Source: Calonectria ilicicola (taxonomy: Eukaryota; Ascomycota; Sordariomycetes; Hypocreales; Nectriaceae). Taken from it: 64,000 bases of DNA. Of the stretch, positions 10,233-21,984 are shown piece by piece. Made by a program: the position numbers and the translations under genes. The notes beneath the pieces were generated by a model that saw nothing but the letters and a program-made list of their open reading frames with translations, ran no database searches and was not told the DNA's origin. Where the stretch lies: positions 62,001 through 126,000 of the forward strand of contig CP085829.1 in NCBI GenBank assembly GCA_020809705.1, in the 5' to 3' direction. The stretch's first letter is position 1. The number at the start of each line of letters is the position of its first letter.

Positions 10233-12492
10233 ATGGCCAAGCCAGAAACTAAGCGCTCACGGCGCGGATGGTAATTGATTTTCCCACCGTCATAAATTCT
10301 AGTATGCATTGTATCTATGTTTCTGACATTTTTTGGCCTTCAAGCACCGCCTGTCGAACACGTCATCTCAAGTGTAGGTAGATGCCACTCCGACATCGTG
10401 ATAACTACAGCTAAAGACCTTTCGTAGGTGATGAGATATCGCCAGTCTGTCGAAGATGCTACGAAAATGGCAGGGAGTGCGAGCAAGCTCCGCTCATCTC
10501 CCAGTGGCGGAAGCCCAAGAAGATGCTTAAGGCTTCGAATCCGCCCAGCAAAGCCGCCCAGCAGAATTGGGTGCACATTCCCTCAGAATGCAAGATCTCA
10601 ACATGTGCCGACAAACGTGAACCGCTTGCTAACCATTGCCAAAGTAACCTTCATAATTGATAGTGTCGTCGACGACACGTACTCACACTTGCAGGCGGCA
10701 CCACAGGAAGTGCAGGACTCGCCGACTCTTGGTGACAGCGAACCCTCTCTACATTCAAGCGCAGAAAACGACTCGAGCCTTTCTCAATTCGCTGCGAGTG
10801 TGGCCATGTCGGCAGACGCAATGGACTGGCCAACAATAACATCAACCTTCCTTGATCTCCAGCCGCTAGATTTCCTGGCATCACTGGACGATTTAGCGTA
10901 TCTTCCATGTGCTACCAGGGGACAGGGAATAGGTCAATTGTGCCAAGACCTAGATACCAGCGCCTACACATCAACTAGAGACACTACCCACCAGAATACA
11001 AGCAACACGTCTAATATGGGAAGTGATAAGGACAGCGGAAGCTCGAACCACGATGATTCACCACTAGTCGGCGATCGAACCGAGGCTCACCTGTTGCGAC
11101 ATTATTGGCGGATGTTGGCTCCTCTAGTATGCTTTCCAATCTTCCCTGTCATCATGTTGGTTGACGCGGCTAATTTTCTGAGGAGCTAGTTCGATGTGAC
11201 AGACGCAAATCGGAATTTTCAGCTTGAGGTGACCAAAAGAGCTTCCAAGTGCAAAGTACTTCTTAATGCCGTCTTTGCATTGTCTGCTCTACACCTTAGT
11301 CTCACGTGCTCCTTCGATGCCTCTGTAGCCGACAAGTACCATTCGCGGTGCACCTCGATGCTTGACTCCCTGCTGAAAAGTGAGCAGTCTGTTGCAGACG
11401 AAAATCTGCTAGCGGCTGTGGTAGTACTTCGAAAGTACGAAGAAATGAATGGTATGTGTTATTAGCTGCTGTCAATCACTACCATTTTGTCTAACGCAAA
11501 CCTTGACTCCAGTCATGGCAACTGGACGGGATTTTGAGCGCCATATAGCGAGCTCGGCGGCCCTGTTCAACTCTCCAGAATGTCCATTAGGCGAGAGCCT
11601 CGGGCAAACCGCTTTCTGGCAATTCGTTCGTCAAGATATTTACCTGCCACTGCCGAAACGGAAACCTCCACTGACAAAAATCTCAATCCAGCCGCCCTTG
11701 ACTAAGGTGATAGGCGCGCCGGATTGCGTATGGGCTAACCGCGTCATATGGATTACGGTACGCGTATTGGCGTGCTGTTTCGAAGAACAGCCCAAAGACG
11801 CAATGGTCTGGTATGACCTCAATGAGAAGATCGCGCAGTGGAATAGGTAGAAGCCCCCAACGTTTGATCCGATCTACTTTTGTGAGCCATCCCCTCAAGA
11901 AGGCCGCTTCTTCCCCGAGATATGGCTGTCTGACCCATGGCACGGTGAGTAGTTGACTCTGATTCCGATGCTGATCTGGACTAGGATGGCTGACACAGCG
12001 ATGGGCGTTTAGCTATCGGAATGCAATACTACCATATATCGAAGCTATTGTTGGCAATCCATGACCCAAAAGTTGCCCGGGTTAGTGCCAGCTTAGACTA
12101 TGCGCGAGCGCAATGGCAGATGCGGGTAAGCACCCGGCTGTAGCATTATCATTAAATCGTGAGGCCATGGCTAACACTGCAGCAATACAGAAGTCCGTGT
12201 TATATCATGCTAGGTGCGTGTGTGGTATTGCCTCCTCCAATGATTTTATCACCACACGTTTTACACTATGTGCAGTTATGTTGAGTTGTAAGTGGACCCC
12301 TGCAGAGCAACTTGCCTTGGTCACTTTTCTTGGCTCATGATTCATCTAGGTGGAGGTTGGTTCACAGAGTCTCTAGAACAAGCAGCCATCACCAACTTGC
12401 TATCTGCTACCGAAAAAGAAAATGGGTGGCCAACCAAATCGGTTGTGGAGTCGCTCAAGGAAACTTGGTCATTAATATCATCGGAAATCTAA
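10233..12492 (+). pseudogene. Zn2Cys6 transcription factor pseudogene
   Basis: A fungal binuclear zinc-cluster regulator. The cluster is rebuilt from three exons (10233-10270, 10345-10373, from 10428), giving CTACRTRHLKC and SPVCRRCYENGREC with canonical CX2CX6CX6CX2CX6C spacing. The fungal-specific domain follows: LLRHYWRMLAPL joined to FDVTDANRNF, then ALSALHLSL, SLGQTAFWQFVRQDIY, FFPEIWLSD, RCVCGIASSND and GGWFTESLEQ. A TAG at 11848-11850 interrupts NR-stop-KPPTFDPIYF in a conserved block. In addition, the frame cannot be joined between about 10600 and 10690 by any normal intron. Other introns are sound (for example 12288-12350 with a GTAAGT donor). It may once have controlled the adjacent, also broken, catabolic genes. 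Confidence 0.8.
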
Positions 12493-12516
12493 GACTTCTC
12501 TCTATATTCAACACCA

Positions 12517-12981
12517 TTACTGCAGTTTGCAGAGTGAGGGTGGGGGCGCTTTGGCGGCTGGGGCTTCAGGGTTAACTTGCTTGCGGCAGATAAGCATGCA
12601 TAAGAAACTACTATTGAGTGAAATCTGGCTTTTCTGACGTGTCAAATATCTCTGTATCCTTGAGTAGTCATCATCGTGAGACTTGATTCTCATAATCCAA
12701 ACCCAGTAAAAACCTGACTTGTTTGGAACATTCGTCAAAGGATTTCCCTCTGCACATGGTTCATTATCCAAGGCTCTAATGGCGTTGCACGCTATATCTA
12801 CTCGGACAATTTTCATATTGTAGACGTTTAATCTGTAACCCAGATGCAGTATCTTATGTAGAGCCCCCACCATACCCCAGTTTCCCACTTCGAGGTTTGC
12901 GGCTTTACCGGACTTGTTTAGCCTGCTTGAATTTTGTCGGAGTCGGGGTTTCGGACAAGGCTTCACTTCATGTCTTATCAC
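12517..12981 (-). pseudogene. Possible SnoaL-like remnant (weak)
   Basis: An open frame of 154 codons whose middle (KIVRVDIACNAIRAL, then GFYWVWIMRIKSHD and YSRIQRYLTRQ) faintly resembles the last strands of SnoaL/NTF2-like proteins. No matching N-terminal half is visible upstream. It could equally be a chance frame; I would not assign a function. Confidence 0.2.
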
Positions 12982-14050
12982 CGGGACCGTATACTATACT
13001 ATTTTCGGTTAAAACGCCCTTTTGTGCTGCCCTAACTAGGTAACAAGCACTCGCCCGACATCCGCCTACATGGATCAAAGCAGCAATGACCCAACCCAAT
13101 AGGCTCGAGTCTATCAAGGCTACCCCGGTCTGATGCCCGCCACCCACCTTCATACTGGCTCACACGACGTCTTTGATCAAACCATAGTATGCAGAGAAAA
13201 TGCCCGAGGCGATTATACACCTTCAACCAGTCTCCACAACACACGAAAATAATAAGCTAATCACATGTCAAAACTCACACTCATCGAACTATCGTAGCAT
13301 CAGCACTGTTCTTCTAGAAGTAATTGAAATACAATTCGTCATATTCCCCACATCGCTAGTGACTGCATCTGTCACATGAAATATAGGACAATATTGAATT
13401 ACGCATTGGCGGAGTGTACATTCCCTTTTACTTGGCGCAACAGTTATTTGACAGTATCCGTTGAGCAAAAACGCTCGCCCTCTTTGCAAACGGCATCTGC
13501 TCTGGCTGAAGCCCGTACGGGCTTTACAACCAACGCTACCTTGTGTGGGCACAAATGGAAGCAGCAACAGCTATATGGACTCCGCCAACTGCTTGTACAG
13601 GATTTCAAGGAGCTATCGGGGCCTTGGGTGAAGTTAGACAAGCCGAGTCACCGTGACAAAGCACGCCGGCTTTGAGACTACCAGCCCAAAGCTCACTTGC
13701 TTCACAGCACAAGATACATCCTTACAAGGCGGTTCAAGTAGTTGGGGGTTTGGACCTCGACCTCGATACTTATTCTCCAGTGGAGCTGCATCACATTGCT
13801 ATTATAGTCGGTTGGACCTTGCCACTTTCGGTTCTTTCTTAGTATGCGCTCAGCGCGTAGTGTTCACATTTAGCATGAGTATGGTGGTATTTCTCGAGAA
13901 GAAAACTTTCAAAAGAGCCTTAGTTTCATCAAAAGATTCCAGCTGTCTATATTTATTACTACTCCTGGCATGTGACCAGCGTCGTTGGAAGCAATAGTTC
14001 CTCTAAATCGGCAGTCCTTCACTCGCTTCGATTTCAATGGGCTTACCATC
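12982..14050. other. Intergenic region
   Basis: About 1.1 kb with only chance-like short frames. It lies 3' of the EthD gene; no repeat or RNA gene is recognised. Confidence 0.4.
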
Positions 14051-14499
14051 CTAAACATAAACTTCTTCCCAGCCCACATTCCAGTGGGTGCGTCCGGGAT
14101 CAAACAGTTCCTGCTCATTTGGATAGACCTTCTCAAGATAATATGGGTCCTGAAAAGCTTGGTTGAGGTTTTGGATATCTGTTGTCCAAAATTCGGCTAT
14201 GCCATCATATTCAAGCCATGGCATGTGCTGAAAGGCTGGTATTCCGCCAACAGCCAACTCTTTCATCGACAGGGGTGTATGGAGCTATGAAAGCTATTGG
14301 TTATATTCATTTCCATAACGAACCAACGCAAATTTGGGGATATTACCTGTTTGTACTGAATAATGCCGTGCTTAGCCAGCCATTTGTTGGTAAGGGGAGC
14401 ATGCACCTCCCTCCAATGTTGGCGAAAGGTAATCTCGGTCAGTTTAGGGTTGCGTCTGGAAAATAAAGAAACCCTCAAAAGCCGTTGACCATTAGCCAT
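14051..14499 (-). CDS. EthD-domain protein
   Basis: A small dimeric ferredoxin-like barrel protein of the EthD family. Fungal members include polyketide-modifying dehydratases and accessory proteins of aromatic or ether degradation. Two exons (14499-14347, 14284-14051) join in phase 0 to 128 residues, the normal single-domain length. Family features seen are FSRRNPKLTEITFRQHW followed by REVHAPL (the usual F-R-x-H-W-x-x-x-H-A core), then LHTPLSMKEL, YDGIAEFWTTD and DPYYLEKVYPNE. The start MANGQRLLRV is preferred because the family core begins right after it; an upstream in-frame ATG at 14646 would add an atypical 49-residue leader. It is divergent from the flavoprotein gene about 800 bp away. 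The exact reaction is unknown. Confidence 0.88.
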
Positions 14500-15304
14500 G
14501 ACCAGTGTTGATAGGGTTAACCGATGAGAAAGAATCAACCAATGCACGTTGGGGGTTTGCAGAGTTGAAAAGCTGAGTCGACTATCCAACCGTATTGAAA
14601 ACAGATAGAGACCACAGAACGCTGAATATGTATCACGACATGCCAAAAAGAAACGAGATGAGGGAAGAAAAGGCGTGGCACTTGCCTATTTAAATCTTGT
14701 AGACTAGCTACATAAGAGACGAGGCGATAGCTTCGGCCCGTTGTATGTTGTGCTTATGATAGTATTGTTAGTAAAGCTAGCTCCTCGGGGAAAAGTGGCC
14801 GGCCTGTGCCTGAACTGTGAAAATGGTTAAATTACTGGATATGTGCATGGAGATGATTCATTGGCCAACCAGCGGCTTTTGACCGGGGTTCGATTCGCCT
14901 AGCCAGCCTAAAACGATCATTCGATTTCCCGTGACTCGTAAATGGAAATAGGCTTTAGACTAGGTCTCGTGCCAAGAATAGCACACTTCCCATCACGGTG
15001 TTTAGCGGCGACTAAATCCGGACTACAATGAGCAGCATCAAGTCATGAATTTGTGTTTTCAATTCTCAATGTAGAAGGACAGCCGGTAGGCCTGGTTCCA
15101 TCCCATAGAGACGAAAAGGGAGAAGTAAACGTTGTTTGAAAATCTCTTTCTACCACCATAAGCCGCCATTATTATATAACTTGGTACTAGATAAGGGTTG
15201 CATCTGGTATCAATTACGAGCAATACACTCAGGCTTTTCTGCCAAAATCACCCTCAGCCTCCGTGGTATTCTGTGCTTGAGCACATCTAGCCTGGTCTTT
15301 AGAC
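14500..15304. other. Divergent promoter region, EthD and flavoprotein genes
   Basis: About 800 bp between divergent starts; both genes could share control. A TATA-like ATTATATAAC lies near 15171-15180, about 130 bp before the flavoprotein ATG. Confidence 0.45.
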
Positions 15305-17147
15305 ATGTTTAGCACCAGATGTGCTCGGGTCCCGGAGGGGTATAAACACAAACTGTTGCGATCTATCAGACCTCACAGCTATTTGCCCCATCGCACTTAT
15401 TCGACCATACAGGAAGTACGTTTTAGGTGATGGAATTTGGCATTTCGAGTTTGCTAACTGCACTGTTTTTTGACAGAAACCCAACTACGACGAGTCATAC
15501 GACGTTGTAGTAGTCGGTTCAGGAGCAGCCGGGCTCGCAGCAGCCATTACAGCAGCCAAGAAGTGTGGACTGAAAGTCGTTGTTACTGAAAAAACGGGCT
15601 ATTTCGGTGGAACTTCTGCCTATTCGGGAGGTGCCCTTTGGATTCCTGGAAACAAGCATCAAGAATCACTCGGATTTGGCAAGGATAGTAAAGAGGAGGC
15701 AACGACGTATCTGAAATCAAATCTCGGAGACCTCTACAATGAGGACCGAATCCAGGCGTATCTGAGGTCCGGCCCCGAAATGGTTGACTGGCTCGAATCC
15801 GAAACAGCTGTTCGATTCTTTGGGGCACCTCAGCCAGACTATCAACATGGCCTCCCTGGTTCTACCTTTGGGCGAGTTGTCCTGAACCAGCAGTTTGATT
15901 GCCGCCGCCTTGGCAAGATGGTTAAGAATATTCGGTATCCGCTACAAGGTATGTCAGCGTTTGGAACCATGCAAGCAAACATGGCCGATTTCGAAAAGTT
16001 CAAACGTCCCTTTTCGAGCTTCGGGAACTTCAACTTTGTTACGGGCTACCTGCTGCGCTATGTATTGGACTATCTGAGATATGGTAAAGGCACTGTACTC
16101 TGTAACGGCAATGCATTGGTGGGCTCGCTAGTACTGTCCAACATGCAGCAGGGCACAACACTATGGAACAATTCTCCAGTCACTCAACTAGTTGAGGAGA
16201 ATGGAAGAGCTGCAGGGGTTGTGATTGAAAAGGACGGAACGACTATCCGTGTGCAGGCAAAGAAGGGCATCGTTCTCGCCAGTGGGGGGTTTGGGCGTTC
16301 TAAAGAACTCATGAGCAAGTACAATATTCTATCGCAGAACACAGCTGCACCGCGAGGAAACACGGGAGATGGTATGAGGTTAGGTCAGCAGCTTGGTGGT
16401 CGCCTGCCCCCTCCACTAATTGACAATGCACTTTACTCCTCCATTTCCGAATACCACCCCAAGAAGGGCACCATGCGACGCTTCCCTCATGCTGGGTTCG
16501 ACCGGACCAAACCTGGATACATCATCGTCGACACTGACGGCAAACGCTTCGCCAATGAGGCGGAACCATACCAAACCTTTGGTCACCATATGAAGCAGGC
16601 AAAGGTCACCAAGGCTTGGCTCATAGGTGACCGTCAGGCAGCCCGCAAGTACGGCATGGGTGTCTCACTTCCCTGGCCGTATCCCATGGGTCACCTTACC
16701 CGAACTGGTTACTTCAAGAAGGGCAAGACAATCGAGGATCTCGCCGCTAACCTAGGCATGGATGCCAAAAGTCTGAGGTTGACACTTGACAGATTCAACG
16801 AATATGCAAAACAAGGAAAAGACCCCGATTTCCACCGCGGTGAACACCCATTCGACAACAGTTACGGCGACTTTAAGAACAAGCCCAATGTCAATCTACG
16901 ACCACTCGAGAAGGGGCCGTTCTACGCTATAGCGCTTTATCCGGGCAATTTAAGCACCATGTATGGATTAGACACGAATAAGAACGCGCAGGTTCTGGAT
17001 GAGAAAGGCACCGCCATTCCTGGGCTCTATGCCGCGGGAGCAGATCAGAACTCGGTTATGATGGGCAAATATCCTGGAGGGGGCTCGTGTTTAGGACCTG
17101 CCATGGTTTTCGGCTACCGTGCAGCTATTCACATGGCAAGCAAGTAA
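15305..17147 (+). CDS. FAD-dependent 3-ketosteroid 1-dehydrogenase-like flavoprotein with N-terminal presequence
   Basis: Belongs to the fumarate-reductase/KstD flavoprotein family, which removes two hydrogens from a ketone-activated ring and passes electrons through FAD to a quinone or other acceptor. Exon 1 (15305-15415) and exon 2 (15477-17147) give 593 residues. The dinucleotide-binding motif GSGAAGLAAA is at about residues 50-60, and GGTSAYSGGALW follows. The substrate-domain features include GKGTVLCNGNALV and an FAD loop YPGGGSCLGPAMVFGY that keeps the KstD-type Tyr-x3-Gly. Exon 1 encodes an Arg/Ser-rich, acid-poor leader ending RTYST, which resembles a mitochondrial presequence. Neighbours are EthD, aldo-keto reductase, epoxide hydrolase and alternative oxidase genes. 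The steroid substrate is only a family default; another cyclic ketone is equally possible. Confidence 0.9.
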
Positions 17148-17928
17148 GATTAGACTATGAAGTTTGACAGCCCACGACTCTTTGTGTGACGGGTATGGAT
17201 AAGCGCCTGGACGTCATGGATCCTGATACCGCTCATGTAACAAGTATGGGCCTCGCGCAGTTGTGATTATTCACGGTATTGCGATGATGACCGTGGCCTT
17301 GGGGATTGAGAAGATTGGAATTGATTAATCATGAAACCATAACTTTGATATTATGCACATTACTGTTGCCGGCCTAATACATGTTGTACTAAAAGCTTTA
17401 AAGATTCGTCCATCTTCCAACAATGTCTAACCGAAAATGAGCAGGCTTAATCCAGATTTCCATTCTCACAGGCAAAAGCTTATCGCGCGTAAAACTCTAC
17501 ACTTGCCCTTGCTTTGCCAAGTCATGGATGGGGGCTGAGCACGCGCAAACTCAGTGTTTAGCATTGACAGGGGGGTAAGCACTCTGCATTAGTTAACACC
17601 ATTCCATAAATGACGGAGCCCCAATTTTACCACATGTGGACGCCAGGTGAGGAGGCCCACATAAAAACTATACGATCTTGATCTGTATGCTGCTTATTCC
17701 CCTGCTAACTCTCTGCAACGGCGGTTAGTTCTACCATTCGGTGATGGTTCGTCTATCAATTAACTCCCTAAACTCCGAATATTAAGGGACCATACATAAT
17801 GATCGATTGCTCAATCTAACTATAAGAGTGGCGAGTCCTCCATGTGTTCTGCTCAGTCAGCTCAGCATTGCTCCTCATAAAGTCGCTTTTTACATCACTA
17901 AAATTCAATTCCCATAAATTTTCTCAAG
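17148..17928. other. Promoter region of the aldo-keto reductase
   Basis: About 780 bp between two same-strand genes. AT-rich with pyrimidine tracts just before the ATG; no firm site. Confidence 0.4.
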
Positions 17929-19101
17929 ATGGCTAAGCTCACAGGATCCGTTGCTCAGATGTTCGCGCCTGCCCCAGAACCTCAAACTGAGTTGGGTCGT
18001 TATCGGATTCTTGCGAGCAGCGCTGGCGTCCGTGTATCTCCACTATGCCTTGGATCCATGTCATTTGGTACCGCTTGGGCAGATACGATGGGCAGTGTCG
18101 ATGAACAGCAGTCATTCAAGCTCCTTGATGCTTACGAGGCTGCTGGCGGTAATTTCATTGACACGGCCAACAACTACCAGGACGATCAATCAGAGATATT
18201 TATTGGAAACTGGATGAAGTCACGGGAAAATCGGGATCTCATGTTTATCGCGACCAAATTTACCAATAATTATCGCATGTGGGATCTCGGGAAAGGAAAG
18301 ACTGTCAACTATTCGGGCAACCACAAGAAGTCACTCTTCCTTTCGGTCCAAGATTCGCTAAAGAAGCTTCAGACCGATTATATTGATTTACTCTACGTCC
18401 ATTGGTGGGACTGGACCACGTCAATTGAGGAACTCATGGATTCTCTTCACATTCTTGTTGAGCAAGGCAAGGTCCTGTACCTCGGCATTTCTGACACTCC
18501 TGCTTGGATTGTTTCTGCCGCCAATGTCTACGCACGAGCGCACGGGAAAACACCTTTCTCCGTCTACCAAGGCCGCTGGAATGTCATCATACGCGACTTT
18601 GAGCGAGATATCCTACCCATGGCGCGGCAATTCGGTATGGCCTTGGTTCCGTGGGATGTACTGGGCGGGGGCAAACTACAAAGTCAGAAGCAGATCGAGA
18701 ATCGCAGGCAGGCCGGCGAAGGTCTGCGCTCTATGTGGGGACCTGAACAGACCGAGGACGAAGTGAAGGCAAGCAATTTACTCGAGGAAGTTGCTAGCGA
18801 AGTTGGGGCTACAAGCATCCAGCAGGTTGCCTTGGCGTATGTCATGCACAAGTCCTGCAATGTTTTCCCACTGATCGGAGGACGCAAAATTGAACATCTG
18901 CAGGACAACATCAAAGCACTGGATATCCAATTGAGTGATGATCAAATCAAGCATATTGAAAGTGTCAAGCCATTCGACTTGGGTTTTCCAATGTCTATGC
19001 TAGGTAATGACCCAAGGGCGACCGGCATATCGCCGCTTCTCAATGCCATTGCACCTATGGACTGGCAGACAAACACCAAGACCATCCCCAAGGCTCACTA
19101 A
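17929..19101 (+). CDS. Aldo-keto reductase, aryl-alcohol dehydrogenase / norsolorinate reductase type
   Basis: NADPH-dependent carbonyl reductase of the AKR9-like group, cytosolic. Intact single exon of 390 residues, the normal length for this subgroup. The catalytic tetrad is visible: Asp78 (NFIDTANNY), Tyr83, Lys110 (MFIATKF) and His158 (LLYVHWWDW). Cofactor-loop features LPMARQFGMALVPWDVLGGG and the C-terminal VFPLIGGRKIEHLQDNI match aryl-alcohol dehydrogenases. The family reduces aromatic aldehydes or polyketide ketones. Here it lies between a flavin dehydrogenase and an epoxide hydrolase, which suggests processing of a cyclic or aromatic substrate. Confidence 0.93.
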   Translation: MAKLTGSVAQMFAPAPEPQTELGRYRILASSAGVRVSPLCLGSMSFGTAWADTMGSVDEQQSFKLLDAYEAAGGNFIDTANNYQDDQSEIFIGNWMKSRENRDLMFIATKFTNNYRMWDLGKGKTVNYSGNHKKSLFLSVQDSLKKLQTDYIDLLYVHWWDWTTSIEELMDSLHILVEQGKVLYLGISDTPAWIVSAANVYARAHGKTPFSVYQGRWNVIIRDFERDILPMARQFGMALVPWDVLGGGKLQSQKQIENRRQAGEGLRSMWGPEQTEDEVKASNLLEEVASEVGATSIQQVALAYVMHKSCNVFPLIGGRKIEHLQDNIKALDIQLSDDQIKHIESVKPFDLGFPMSMLGNDPRATGISPLLNAIAPMDWQTNTKTIPKAH

Positions 19102-19779
19102 CAGAGTTTTGCAACTTTGATGGAGGAAATGAATATTTAGGAGAATGTTGGGTTCAGCTTGTTTCTTGACTGCCATTTCATCTTTTAGCTTTTCAAGAGA
19201 CCAAGGGGAAATCATTTGCGCAGCCTCATCACGGCTATGGTCGTCTCGATATGCTAGATAGAACGGAGGATTTAACTCACATTATCCACGCAAGAGGTCA
19301 ATATACTAGACTCCTCTTCTGACCAATTCAATATTCTGACAAATGCAGTCCATATCTGGACCTTGTCGCATGCACGGACCGACCCCGCCAGACTGATTAC
19401 CAACCTCGGAGTTAGATGGACACCCGTAAATACCGACTCCGAGGGAAGCTGTTGGGTGGAGCACAATTGACACGTAAGTCAATTTTTATTTGACTGCAAG
19501 GCACGCAAGTTGGCCTTTAACTTTTTGTAAGGACAGATAACCTCGTCCGATCTTGATGCAAGTTCGGCCCGAGGAGTAAAGTGAGGTGGAGATGAGAAGA
19601 TCACCAACGAGATTATTTGTAATGTTCAAGATATAGACATTCAATTCAGGCTGCAAAGATCATCCTTGCTAGTGACAATCCCAAGTCACGGTTTATAAAA
19701 GTATGCCCGTGTAACGCGATGGTGTTGTAAAACGTTGTTCAAAACCAGTCACCAGTAAACCACTAAATCCTACATAAAT
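19102..19779. other. Promoter region of the epoxide hydrolase-like gene
   Basis: About 680 bp without a gene. It contains a clear TATA element at 19694-19700. Confidence 0.5.
19694..19700 (+). promoter_or_regulatory. TATA box of the epoxide hydrolase-like gene
   Basis: TATAAAA, 86 bp before the ATG at 19780; spacing fits a fungal core promoter. Confidence 0.5.
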
Positions 19780-21253
19780 ATGAATAACTTTACATTTATT
19801 CTTTGCGTCATTGCATTTTCGAGCTGGTTGGTGGCTGGAATATCAGATGCTCCATTGGTAAGTCTTTGGATTGGATCCTTTGTAATGGGGAACTTTTTCT
19901 TATTCTTTATTAACTCTAATGAATAGCACTTCGAATGCCAAACCATCAGCGCAGATAATGTGTGAACCCTCCCTATGAGTTTCGAGCCCCTGGTAGATTA
20001 ACACGTTGCAGAGCGACATTGCTACGACAGATTACATTCATCTCGTCAAGTCTATCAAAATTCCATCGGGAACAACTTATCGATACATTATTTCCAAGCC
20101 ATCTGAAATAAACAAGCCGTGGTTACTCTTTCTTCACGGTTTCCCTTCGTCATCATATGATTGGCGTCACCAAGTGGAATACTTTACGCGCCGGGGATAT
20201 GGTGTCATCGCTCCGGATTTACTAGGTTACGGCGGTACGGACAATCCTTCCGACTTAAATCGTTTCTCGATGAAAAATATTGTTCTAGAGCTTCAACAAC
20301 TGCTTGATTGTGAGGGTATTGATCCAGTTTTCGCAATTGGGCATGATTAGTATGATTTTTCCCGAATCGATCATTTTATTTCCATTGATTAACGAGACTA
20401 GCGGATCCGTCGTCCTCTCTCGCTTCATTACCTACATGCCGGAACGACTTCAAGCGGTAGCATTTGTGGATGTTGGATATTCTGCTCCCCCAATCGCGCT
20501 AGATCAAGCCGGTGTTGAGCTTATTAACAATGCTACCTTAGCCTCATTAGGTTATCCTATTTTCGGGTATTGGTATTTTATGAATGATGACAATGTATCC
20601 TCAGTCATGAATGATCATGTGCGTTGATTTGCTCCATCCCAGGAGGTTCTTGCTAAATATGTTTGCAGTTGGACTCCGCATACACATTGACCTATACTTG
20701 GAATTCGACTTGGATGCAATTGTATTTTTCCCCAGTTGGAGAATATGAGAGGTTTCTCCTGGAAGACAGAATTGCACCTTGGGGAAAGTTTATTGATGAG
20801 GAAAATAAGAAAATATTCCGACAGATTATCGAGACGAATGGCGGGTTTGATGGACCAGTCAAAGGATACAAAGCGTTGATGAGAGGCATAAATGCAGTCG
20901 ACGAAGCCGGTAAGATTAATTCCTCCTGGAAAACATGTGGAAAAAAAGAAGAATTGGCTTCTAGTTCACTTGGTAATGCAAATGGGAATAATCACCCAGC
21001 TAATACAGAAGCAGCGATTCCAAGCTCCGCCGCCATGATCCCGCATCCTGTACTTATTCTTCCAGGAACAGAAGATAAAGTAGCCCTTCCTGAGATGCAA
21101 GTTAACAACACTGTGCCATACGCCTCTAATATCCGGGTACGCCCAATCAAAGCCGGGCATTGGGTTCAGCTCGAGCAGGCCGAACAAGTGAATGTTGAAT
21201 TGGAAGGATTCATTACAGATGTTCTCAATAATATAACTCTAAGCAAGTATTAA
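19780..21253 (+). CDS. Secreted alpha/beta hydrolase, epoxide hydrolase-like
   Basis: Five exons (19780-19857, 19927-19959, 20012-20349, 20402-20618, 20669-21253) give 416 residues in frame. The first exon is a typical signal peptide (hydrophobic FTFILCVIAF, cleavage near VAG-ISDA), so the enzyme should enter the secretory path. The fold shows the HGFP oxyanion motif (FLHGFPSSSYDW), nucleophile elbow AIGHDYG with Asp as nucleophile as in epoxide hydrolases (family form GHDWG), acid in LPGTEDKV and His in KAGHWVQLEQ. APWGKFIDEEN is the cap region seen in soluble epoxide hydrolases. An unusual 35-residue insertion rich in Ser, Asn and Ala lies between the cap and the acid strand (about 20910-21040). 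Haloalkane-type hydrolysis is an alternative. Confidence 0.85.
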
Positions 21254-21984
21254 TGAATGCATTGCAGGGTTGAAAAGTCTGGTCTGGAAGGCTACGACGA
21301 GGGAAACGGTGGAATCAGTTGTGGGGGGTGATGAATTACGGGGGCACATGGAAAAATTGCAGAATTGCGAATTTCCATCAGTTACATATATTTCTTTCTT
21401 TAGCATTCAACTTACTCCTTCCAAATATATCAGCACAAATTTTAGCTGGGGCTGTTCGTGTCACAGGCCTTGATTGATGGAGACTAGAGGCACTAAATAT
21501 TAAAATATTGTGTGCGTATAGAAACTGTGGCTAGATTATGTGAATCGATCATCACCTGTCACTGTAGAACGTAGTAACCTCACTCAGTCATGTTGGCAAT
21601 GGAAGGTAAAGATCAAAACGATGATAAGCTAGGCAATATTAAGAGTAGTCGAGACATCATGAACTAACCCGGCTTTAGCTAGACTAGATTGGTCGGAGTG
21701 GATCGCGGCGATGAGTGGATTACAGTCCAAGTGCGGAGACCGAGATCCGAAGGCCGAGGACCGAAGCGCGTTTAGGTACCTCACTAACACAGGGTCAGAG
21801 CCATTCATACTTGCTAGCAGAAAGCAACAAAGGCTTGTATTGGATGTGAGTGTAGTGTAGAAAGGGGATTATTATGTTGGGTGGGAATTATAAATAATTA
21901 GATGGATACAATCAATCCACTGTTTTTCTTTATCGAAATTTCCTACTCAGCAAGTTTGTTTCATTAGCTACATCTACATACAGG
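21254..21984. other. Promoter region of the alternative oxidase
   Basis: About 730 bp. It includes a CCGA-rich run at 21737-21775 (several CCGAG/CCGAA units) and a TATA element at 21889-21896. Confidence 0.5.
21889..21896 (+). promoter_or_regulatory. TATA box of the alternative oxidase gene
   Basis: TATAAATA, 96 bp before the ATG at 21985. Confidence 0.5.

Noticed and set aside
58..12492. Reassignment of TAG to Gln
   Set aside because: Other genes end properly at TAG, and additional lesions (Gly for the nucleophile, mutated donor, unjoinable frame) show decay rather than recoding.
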